Assembly (NCBI GenBank): GCA_022562855.1
Contig: JADFON010000055.1
Span: 1 to 8,461, forward strand
Direction: 5' to 3'
Length of the DNA stretch: 8,461 nucleotides
From: Candidatus Zhuqueibacterota bacterium
GTDB lineage: Bacteria > SM23-31
The notes beneath the pieces were generated by a model. It had not been told where the DNA came from. It was given only the letters and a program-made list of their open reading frames with translations, and searched no databases. Of this stretch, positions 1 to 4,886 are shown piece by piece (within the stretch, counting starts at the first letter, position 1; each line of letters begins with the position of its first letter). The translations under genes and the position numbers were made by a program.

Positions 1-55
1 GATACTGAAGAGTGTTTTAAATACGAAGTATCTAAATTAATGGATTCTTATTATA

Positions 56-784
56 TCAAAACCGCCAGCCGAATCCAAACGTAAAATCAACGCCGGTGAA
101 ATCGACATCATATGAATTATGAGTCTGTTTGTCTTGAATACGCATCCCCTCTGCTAAACGTGCCTGAAACCGGGAATTTACAAAAAATCTATTAAATGAG
201 CTTTGCAAATCAATAAATAAAAGTAATCCATATCCGATTTGAGTTTCCTTAAATTCCGATTTTGATTTCATACCCGTATCTATAGAAGTTAAAACGTCCT
301 TTTTGACCAACCTGCTAATATAAAGCGAAGGACCGATTCCGAAAACAGGAGAAAACCGGTTATCACGACCCCGAAAGAAAAATTCGTATAAAATACTTAT
401 AGGAACTGATGTAAACTCCCAGTCCTCATCGGCAGTTCTTATAGGACCGCCAAATCCCCCATGGGTGCTTTTACCTTGCGCAGAGATATTGACGGTTTCA
501 AAAAGTAAAGAAGTACCCCATGTATTATCGATATGATAAGCAATTTTCAAGAACCCGAATTTACCATGATCTTCTTTTTCAAAGAAATCATAAAACCTGC
601 CACCGTCAGCGACAACTGTATGGGCAATCTCTGTAAATTTTATAACATCGTTGAGCGGCACAGACCCGGCGCCTCCTCCGAAACTAATGGAAAACGGTTT
701 TTCCTGCGCAAACGCAGCATTGTTAGCCAGTTCGAAGTGGATTAAACAGCATGTTACCAAAATCATTAGTTTTTTCATTTTCAT
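56..784 (-). CDS. Outer membrane beta-barrel protein, secreted
   Basis: A 242-residue protein with a Sec signal peptide: a basic MKMKK start, a hydrophobic stretch to about residue 22, and a probable signal peptidase I site after AFA (about residue 26). The mature part alternates polar and hydrophobic residues in short strands with glycine/aromatic turns (SISFGGGAGS, SLLFETV, ISILYEFFF, VFGIGPSLYI, GYGLLLFIDL). It ends in FGFGWRF, and a terminal phenylalanine is the usual signal recognised by the Bam machinery. I infer a small 8- to 10-stranded outer membrane barrel of unknown cargo. The ATG at 784 is followed by a second ATG at 778 and either could be used; the upstream ribosome site (AGAG) is weak. 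It is transcribed away from the macro domain gene, so it is a separate unit. Specific function is not recognisable. Confidence 0.8.
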   Translation of the reverse strand: MKMKKLMILVTCCLIHFELANNAAFAQEKPFSISFGGGAGSVPLNDVIKFTEIAHTVVADGGRFYDFFEKEDHGKFGFLKIAYHIDNTWGTSLLFETVNISAQGKSTHGGFGGPIRTADEDWEFTSVPISILYEFFFRGRDNRFSPVFGIGPSLYISRLVKKDVLTSIDTGMKSKSEFKETQIGYGLLLFIDLQSSFNRFFVNSRFQARLAEGMRIQDKQTHNSYDVDFTGVDFTFGFGWRF

Positions 785-1069
785 ATCTCTAATCTGTCAG
801 GGTGCAAATCCTTGCCGTGCAATATATTGCACTCCTTCATTGATTTAAAAAAATAGTATTTCAATAGTTATCTGATTCTTTAAGGTTGACTATAGTGGTT
901 TTTCAGAATATTTACGAACGGTCAATGATCTTTGTTACGATGAAATTAATTTCACAATTAGAAAAAGCAATTTGTATGCCAAATATATCTTTTTTATTGT
1001 CTTTTTGTATAATTTTTGTAAATTTGTTTTCAGTATAGGGTTGATATCAATGACAGGGTGTCGGTTAGC
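785..1069. other. Divergent intergenic spacer
   Basis: This AT-rich spacer separates the leftward barrel gene from the rightward macro domain gene, so it should hold promoters for both. The right end is strongly T-rich (about 989-1030) and contains the candidate promoter and mini-ORF listed separately. No convincing promoter could be picked for the leftward gene, and no tRNA or stable RNA structure was seen. Confidence 0.6.
997..1026 (+). promoter_or_regulatory. Candidate Bacteroidota-type promoter for macro domain gene
   Basis: TTG at 997-999, a 19-base spacer and TAAATTTG at 1019-1026 match the Bacteroidota sigma-ABfr pattern (TTTG, 19-21 bases, TAnnTTTG). A perfect TATAAT also lies at 1008-1013, but it has no recognisable -35 at the normal distance. 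The stretch is so AT-rich that either match could be chance. Confidence 0.3.
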
Positions 1070-1073
1070 ATGA
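1050..1073 (+). other. Possible 7-codon leader ORF overlapping the macro gene start
   Basis: An ATG at 1050 opens a seven-codon frame (MTGCRLA) whose TGA at 1071-1073 overlaps the macro domain ATG at 1070 in an ATGA junction. AGGG at 1037-1040 sits nine bases before it, a plausible ribosome site. This is the arrangement expected of translational coupling, but a frame this short arises readily by chance. Confidence 0.25.
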
Positions 1074-1603
1074 AAATACGAGTCGGTCAGGGGACAATCG
1101 AAGTTGTTCAAGGTGATATTACTTCTCAGGGCGTTGATGCTGTTGTGAACGCGGCTAACAACCACCTGTGGATGGGTTCGGGTGTGGCGGGCGCGATCAA
1201 GAAAAATGGCGGTCAGGAAATCGAAACCGAAGCGGTCAAACAGGGCCCGGTTGAAATTGGGGAAGCAGTTATTACCACAGGGGGGAATCTTTCTGCAAAA
1301 TACGTAATACATGCGGTGGGGATGGGGCAGGACCTCAGGACAGATTCGGAAAAAGTGAGAAATTCGACGAGGTCAAGCTTGAAATTGGCTGATGAAAATA
1401 AGATCGAATCGATAGCGTTTCCGGCAATCGGTACAGGCGTCGGGGGATTTTCCCTGCACCAATGCGCGCAGGTTATGTTGAATGAAGCTATAAACTTTCT
1501 AACTGAAAATGCAACGGTTAAAACCATTCTGTTTGTACTGTTCGACGATGAAGGTTTTCGGATTTTTGAAGAAGAGCTGAGGAGTATTTTTTCCTCAAAG
1601 TAA
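1070..1603 (+). CDS. Macro domain protein (ADP-ribose binding / de-ADP-ribosylation)
   Basis: A single-domain macro protein of 177 residues, close to the usual size of stand-alone Af1521-like macrodomains. Visible family signatures: GDIT at 15-18 (D16 normally contacts adenine), NAANN at 27-31, MGSGVAGAI at 35-43 (diphosphate-binding loop), IHAVG at 80-84 and FPAIGTGVGGF at 117-127 (second phosphate loop). All ligand-binding elements look intact. Family members bind ADP-ribose and often hydrolyse ADP-ribosyl modifications or O-acetyl-ADP-ribose; which applies here cannot be read from sequence. No signal peptide, so cytoplasmic. An in-frame GTG at 1058 would add four residues (MSVS). I prefer ATG at 1070 because the domain begins at once after it (MKIRVGQGTIEVV) and a CAGGGTG stretch at 1054-1060 can serve as ribosome site. 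The Cys-rich 63-residue gene follows 56 bases downstream. Confidence 0.93.
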   Translation: MKIRVGQGTIEVVQGDITSQGVDAVVNAANNHLWMGSGVAGAIKKNGGQEIETEAVKQGPVEIGEAVITTGGNLSAKYVIHAVGMGQDLRTDSEKVRNSTRSSLKLADENKIESIAFPAIGTGVGGFSLHQCAQVMLNEAINFLTENATVKTILFVLFDDEGFRIFEEELRSIFSSK

Positions 1604-1627
1604 TCTGTCGGGTTGAGTATGACGATA

Positions 1628-1644
1628 TTAACTTTAGAAGTTAA
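1628..1644. repeat. Perfect inverted repeat flanked by GACGATA direct repeats
   Basis: TTAACTT at 1628-1634 and AAGTTAA at 1638-1644 form a perfect 7-bp stem around a TAG loop, 15 bases before the next start codon. The heptamer GACGATA occurs on both sides, at 1621-1627 and 1649-1655. There is no following T-tract, so it is not a standard terminator. It could be an operator or an mRNA hairpin. Confidence 0.4.
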
Positions 1645-1659
1645 AGTTGACGATACAAT

Positions 1660-1851
1660 ATGAGTGAAAAAGAAAAAAATACGGCACGGCAATACGTCGG
1701 GATAAATTTTAAGTGCTGTAAAACCTACAACAGAATCTATATCAATAAAAAGCGTGATGCGTTTGTAGGATGGTGCCCGAAATGCGCCCGAAAAGTAACG
1801 CTGACAATCTCTCCGGACGGTGAAGACAGTCAATTTTTTGAAGTAGGTTGA
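1660..1851 (+). CDS. Small conserved protein with paired cysteines, zinc-ribbon-like
   Basis: A 63-residue soluble protein. It holds C19-C20 and C39-P-K-C42, a CC...CxxC arrangement compatible with a small zinc ribbon, around a core reading YVGINFKCC, RIYIN and FVGWCPKC. The tail (VTLTISPDGEDSQFFEVG) is strand-like and acidic. I have seen similar short hypothetical proteins with a YVGINFKCC..CP+C pattern from diverse bacteria but cannot name a family or function, so that is recollection and not a search result. Antisense and alternative frames here give no comparable motif. The ATG at 1660 has only a poor ribosome site. It lies 56 bases after the macro domain gene on the same strand, so co-transcription is possible. 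There is no signal peptide, so it is probably cytoplasmic. Confidence 0.75.
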   Translation: MSEKEKNTARQYVGINFKCCKTYNRIYINKKRDAFVGWCPKCARKVTLTISPDGEDSQFFEVG

Positions 1852-1957
1852 TTACCTTAGATTTAGCTTCTGCCATATATAATTGAATATTTTCTTTCGA
1901 TATGCCGAAAATTACTATATAAGTAACTTAAAACTTCTCAAAGAATCTAACGGTGAC

Positions 1958-2641
1958 ATGATAAGAATATTGAAGATTCTATTTATTGTATTTTTGGTCT
2001 TAATCCAGAACAACCAGGTTTTTTCCCGGCAAATCGTTTTTGATATGCCGGTGGAGCAAAAGGTCAATGGTGATAAGATCAGCGCCGGAATCAGAATACC
2101 CGCGTACGACCCACCGTTATTGAACGTAGATATTTTGAGTTTTTTGCCGCAGACTTATCGCTTAGCTGCCACTGTGCGGCTGGATAAGAGAATGACGCTT
2201 CCGGTGTTTATCCAATCACAGGCTTCGCAAGGCGGTGGATTTAAAGCCGGGTTAAAATCAATTTTATTCGGCCCCCGTGTCGGGTTGGAAGCGAATGAAA
2301 ATCAGTCCGTCTCGTTTATTGAAAAAGCAAACTTGTTTATTCCGATTGCCCCTTTCCAGGCATATTCCACCAACGGGATAAAAGGATTCCTGACCAGCGC
2401 TTTTTTCGGACCTCGAGTTGGGATGGAAATCGGCGAAAGAAAGATCCGCAGGAAAGAATGGATCGGACTCGTCCCGGTCGTTTTAATCGCTTATCATTTA
2501 TCTACCTCAAATCCTGCCACTTCGACCGTAATTGTCGAAGCGGTTGCAGCATCGATTCTATCGAGACTCTGGTCAGCTCTCGATGCTTTCAAGGGAAAGA
2601 CGATGACCGAAATCGAGTTATCAGAAAATCTGAAAAAGTAG
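1958..2641 (+). CDS. Secreted protein with duplicated GPRVG repeat, unknown function
   Basis: A 227-residue protein with an N-terminal hydrophobic segment (residues 2-17) and probable signal cleavage near VFS (21-23). Two similar units of about 45 residues follow: FKAGLKSILFGPRVGLEANE at 95-114 and IKGFLTSAFFGPRVGMEIGE at 141-160, with GPRVG repeated 46 residues apart. Each is followed by a basic/acidic stretch and a hydrophobic proline-containing segment (LFIPIAPFQAY; WIGLVPVVLIAYH). The C-terminus is amphipathic and ends WSALDAFKGKTMTEIELSENLKK. The hydrophobic stretches after each repeat may be membrane-inserting. I recall such GPR[VI]G proteins in FCB-group genomes but know no function. 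The frame is open back to a TTG at 1883; I chose ATG 1958 because the signal peptide begins there and the 25 earlier residues look like translated leader. Confidence 0.75.
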   Translation: MIRILKILFIVFLVLIQNNQVFSRQIVFDMPVEQKVNGDKISAGIRIPAYDPPLLNVDILSFLPQTYRLAATVRLDKRMTLPVFIQSQASQGGGFKAGLKSILFGPRVGLEANENQSVSFIEKANLFIPIAPFQAYSTNGIKGFLTSAFFGPRVGMEIGERKIRRKEWIGLVPVVLIAYHLSTSNPATSTVIVEAVAASILSRLWSALDAFKGKTMTEIELSENLKK

Positions 2642-2669
2642 AATTCATTCTTGATAATCTGATTTTTTT

Positions 2670-2697
2670 TTGAAGATTATTGCTCTTAATATATAAT
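2670..2697 (+). promoter_or_regulatory. Candidate sigma-70-type promoter for second barrel gene
   Basis: TTGAAG at 2670-2675 (4 of 6 to TTGACA), a 16-base spacer and a perfect TATAAT at 2692-2697. Transcription would begin near 2704, giving a leader of about 27 bases before the GTG at 2731. The surrounding AT richness raises the chance of a fortuitous match. Confidence 0.4.
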
Positions 2698-2730
2698 CTG
2701 CTGCTTGACGTAATATAGCTCCAAGTTAAC

Positions 2731-3318
2731 GTGAAGAATCTTTATAAAATTGCGCTTTTTTTATCGCTGACACTCTATACACCTGTTCCGGAAATATATT
2801 CGCAAGATCTGCTGTATAAAGGTTTTAAGGTTGGAATTAACCTGGCAAATATCAGCGGTGAAGACGTAGGGGATACGCAAACAAATACAGGACCGGTGTT
2901 GGGTGCATATGTAGTATTAAGAATTACGGACCGGTTCTCATTTCAACCCGAAGTGCTTTACTCGGAAAAGGGTTGGGAATTGTTTGACGGAGTCGTGAAG
3001 GTAAATATAAGCTATCTCGATATACCACTATTGGCAAGATTAACCCTGTTATCTAACAGCAAAACAAGCCTGGATTTTTATCTTGGACCAACCTTTTCCG
3101 TAAAGTTAAAAGGAACAATGGAAACCTCCGGGGTGGAGACCGGCTTTGTGGTAAAAAAGACAGATTTCGGATTTACTTTCGGCGCTGCTTTCAGGTATGA
3201 TCCGGTCATATTCGAAGCGCGCTTTACACAAGGATTATCTTCAATCGACGCATCGGCTGCAGATTTGGATTTTAAGAACAGGGTGATAACGTTTTTAGTA
3301 GGATTATCGATAGATTAG
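2731..3318 (+). CDS. Porin-family outer membrane beta-barrel protein (OMP_b-brl/PorT-like)
   Basis: A 195-residue protein with a signal peptide (MKNLYKIALFLSLTLYTPVPEIYS, cleavage before Q25). The mature part follows the pattern of the OMP_b-brl family common in Bacteroidota: an early GFKVGINLANISG strand, FSFQPEVLYSEKGW, the short YLDIPLLARL strand, DFYLGPTFSVKLKG, FGFTFGAAFRYDP and a final ITFLVGLSID strand. An 8-stranded barrel in the outer membrane is inferred. The C-terminus is SID with no aromatic residue, unlike the barrel at 56-784. The start codon is GTG at 2731; no strong ribosome site precedes it, but it sits exactly at the beginning of a good signal peptide and no nearby ATG fits. 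It ends 36 bases before rnpB. Substrate unknown; many members of the family have no assigned role. Confidence 0.85.
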   Translation: MKNLYKIALFLSLTLYTPVPEIYSQDLLYKGFKVGINLANISGEDVGDTQTNTGPVLGAYVVLRITDRFSFQPEVLYSEKGWELFDGVVKVNISYLDIPLLARLTLLSNSKTSLDFYLGPTFSVKLKGTMETSGVETGFVVKKTDFGFTFGAAFRYDPVIFEARFTQGLSSIDASAADLDFKNRVITFLVGLSID

Positions 3319-3354
3319 AATTATTTTAAGACTGTTGAATTAATAGACTATTTA

Positions 3355-3832
3355 ACCTGAGGCATGGACAGACGGTCGCGTTCCCCGAGTATTCGGGGGA
3401 TGAGGAAAGTCCGAACACCAAAGGGCAGGACGTCCCCCGGTTCCGAAGTTTCGAATGGGGGGATCTTTCCCCCGGGTACTCTGGGGGGATGAAGGAAAGT
3501 GCCACAGAAAATATACCGCCCCTGTTATGTTTCCCCTTCCGGGGATGCGTGAAAGAGGTAAGGGTGAAATGGTGGGGTAAGAGCCTACCGCGTTATGGCG
3601 TGGCGTAAGCCATCCCGAATCATGGGACAAGCCATCCCTAATCCCGCCTGCCCCTACGGGGCTCAGCGGGACCACAATGTGGCGGGACCGGTAACGGTGA
3701 CGGCAGGGTAAACCCCGTCCGGTGCGAGACCAAATAAAGGAGAAGAGGCTGCCCGTCTCATTTGACTCCCGGGTAGGTCGCATAGATAAATGATCGTCCG
3801 CGACAGAATTCGGCTTACAAATTGCCTCAGGT
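3355..3832 (+). ncRNA. rnpB: RNase P RNA, bacterial class A
   Basis: This is the catalytic RNA that removes 5' leaders from pre-tRNAs. The conserved regions are all present and in order: GAGGAAAGTCCG at 3402-3413, CAGAAAATATACCGCC at 3505-3520, GAGGTAAGGGTGAAA at 3555-3569, GGTAAGAGCCTACCGCG near 3576-3592, GGGTAAACCCC near 3706-3715, and ACAGAATTCGGCTTA at 3803-3817. P1 is a 10-bp helix of 3355-3364 with 3823-3832, which sets both ends. P4 pairs 3407-3415 with 3809-3816 around the conserved bulged T3410. GGT at 3557-3559 is the expected L15 contact for the tRNA CCA end. P3 is a short hairpin (3383-3388 with 3393-3398). At about 478 nt it is longer than the E. coli RNA (377 nt), mainly from an expanded P12 (3591-3696). 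P1 followed by CTTTTTG at 3833-3839 may double as terminator. No clear promoter was found in the 36 bases upstream. Confidence 0.97.
3591..3696 (+). repeat. Expanded, branched P12 region within RNase P RNA
   Basis: CGTTAT (3591-3596) can pair with GTAACG (3691-3696) as the P12 base. Inside are several smaller hairpins: TGGC-GTAA-GCCA at 3601-3612 with a GNRA-type loop; CCCGC (3643-3647) with GCGGG (3666-3670) enclosing GCCCC-TAC-GGGGC-like pairing at 3650-3662; and CCAC-AAT-GTGG at 3672-3682. AAGCCATCCC occurs twice (3607-3616 and 3629-3638). The equivalent E. coli stretch is about 25 nt. Confidence 0.6.
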
Positions 3833-4441
3833 CTTTTTGTAATAATCCTCGATTTCTTTTTTAAAATTCGTGGCGCAATCAGGACAAAGACCAATAGTAA
3901 ATTGCGCCTTCGACCTGCTGCTTATATATTCTTCCATCTGTATCCAGATTTGCTTATCATCCCTTATTTTCTTGCAGGAATAGCAGATAGGCAAGAGTCC
4001 GCTTAAAGTTTCAATCTCAACTAAAACCTCGTTTAGTTGGTTAACAAGTTTTTGCCTTACAATGCTATATTGTATAGACTTGAATAAAAGTTCGGGAGTT
4101 ACAGAACCTTTGACGAGGTAATCCTGTGCGCCCGATTCGACAGTTTTTATCGCAGTGTCTTCGTCAACATTTCCCGATAAAACTATAACCGGAATGCTTT
4201 TGGCATGATGGGAAATTTTGATATATGTCTCTATTCCAAACCCATCCGGCAGTGAGAGGTCTAACAAAATTATATCGACATTGTTGCTTTGCAGGTAATC
4301 TATGCCTTTTTTTAAATAATCTTTGTGAGTTATGTCAAACCGAAAACGATCCGGCGCCGATTTGAACAATTCGAATATCAAGCGGGCATCACCCTCATCG
4401 TCTTCAATGAACAAGATTTTAATGACATCTTTTTCAGTCAT
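3827..4441 (-). CDS. Response regulator: receiver domain plus four-cysteine C-terminal tail
   Basis: A 204-residue protein. Residues 1-125 are a receiver domain: acidic pocket E13-D14-D15, phosphoacceptor D61 (LLDLSLPDG), S89 (VLSG) and K111 (YLVKG). A helical linker (120-147) leads to a C-terminal module, GLLPICYSCKKIRDDKQIW at 148-166 and GLCPDCA at 184-190. The cysteines C153, C156, C186 and C189 are suited to binding one metal ion. This tail is familiar at the ends of many sensor kinases and regulators of Desulfobacterota-like and FCB bacteria; its role is unknown to me. No DNA-binding or enzymatic domain. I chose ATG 4441 because AGGA lies eight bases upstream; the frame is open to a TTG at 4465 with another ATG at 4450. 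The start overlaps the preceding regulator's stop by 8 bases (ATGACTGA). The stop codon lies within the 3' strand of rnpB P1. Confidence 0.9.
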   Translation of the reverse strand: MTEKDVIKILFIEDDEGDARLIFELFKSAPDRFRFDITHKDYLKKGIDYLQSNNVDIILLDLSLPDGFGIETYIKISHHAKSIPVIVLSGNVDEDTAIKTVESGAQDYLVKGSVTPELLFKSIQYSIVRQKLVNQLNEVLVEIETLSGLLPICYSCKKIRDDKQIWIQMEEYISSRSKAQFTIGLCPDCATNFKKEIEDYYKKT

Positions 4442-4886
4442 ATTTTTCATCCTGATCTTTCGCAAACTCTCTTTCGTAATAATCTAAAATTTCGCCAATT
4501 ACTTCCTTGAAATCGTTCCAATTAATCGGTTTGGTTTTAAACAAGTCGGCTTGATATTTGTAAGCTTCTTTTATGTCTAACGGTGATCTTGAAGTAGACA
4601 ATATGATTACAGGAATTGATTTAAAGCGGGCTGTCTGTTTTATTTTTTTTAATACTTCGATCCCACCCATTTTCGGCATATTGAGGTCTATTATCATAAG
4701 ATCCGGGAATTCCGATGATTCCGTAATTTCGCAATACTCCAAATATGAAAGTACCTCTTCACCGTTGTCGGCGGTAGTTAACCTGATATCTGCTTTATGA
4801 CATTTGAAAGCTTCTTTTATTAGGAAAATGTCTGCATGATCGTCCTCTGCAAGCAATATATTGATTTTCCGAATTTTGCTAAACAC
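4434..4886 (-). CDS. Single-domain response regulator, Rcp1-like
   Basis: A 150-residue stand-alone receiver of the Rcp1/CheY type that usually partners phytochrome-like or other HisKA kinases. Key residues: acidic triad E14-D15-D16 (ILLAEDDHAD), phosphoacceptor D67 (MIIDLNMPKMGG), S97 (IILSTS) and K119-P120 (LFKTKPI). The insertion between strands 2 and 3 (about residues 50-60) and the ending NDFKEVIGEILDYYEREF are typical of this group. No output domain, so it signals by contact or acts as a phosphate relay or sink. The frame stays open upstream to 4988, inside the kinase. I chose GTG 4886 because the receiver begins just after it, GGGAG lies seven bases before, and it overlaps the kinase stop by 8 bases (GTGTTTAG), mirroring the next junction. 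Confidence 0.92.
   Translation of the reverse strand: MFSKIRKINILLAEDDHADIFLIKEAFKCHKADIRLTTADNGEEVLSYLEYCEITESSEFPDLMIIDLNMPKMGGIEVLKKIKQTARFKSIPVIILSTSRSPLDIKEAYKYQADLFKTKPINWNDFKEVIGEILDYYEREFAKDQDEKYD
4450..4453 (-). promoter_or_regulatory. Ribosome binding site of the Cys-tailed regulator
   Basis: AGGA on the minus strand, eight bases upstream of the ATG at 4441, inside the end of the preceding gene. It selects 4441 over the ATG at 4450 and the TTG at 4465. Confidence 0.55.

Noticed and set aside
1-55. GATACT (1-6) and AGTATC (27-32) as a terminator or repeat at the left edge
   Set aside because: Only six pairs with a 20-base AT-rich loop; too weak to call.
1213-1833. A 206-codon minus-strand frame
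   Set aside because: It is a shadow of the macro domain and Cys-protein genes, which carry real motifs; it spans their intergenic hairpin and has no coherent domain.
1883-1957. N-terminal extension of the GPRVG protein from TTG 1883
   Set aside because: The extension places 25 unlikely residues before a good signal peptide that begins at ATG 1958.
2654-2680. ATAATCT...AGATTAT inverted repeat with a T-run
   Set aside because: The T-run is in the loop rather than after the stem, so it is not a rho-independent terminator on the plus strand.
3607-3638. Duplicated AAGCCATCCC as a sign of a mobile element in rnpB
   Set aside because: The repeat is short, lies within the structured P12 insert, and has no terminal inverted repeats or target duplication.
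3352-3894. A 180-codon open frame on the minus strand across rnpB
   Set aside because: It is antisense to a clearly folded RNase P RNA and has Arg/Pro/Gly-rich composition with no protein motif.
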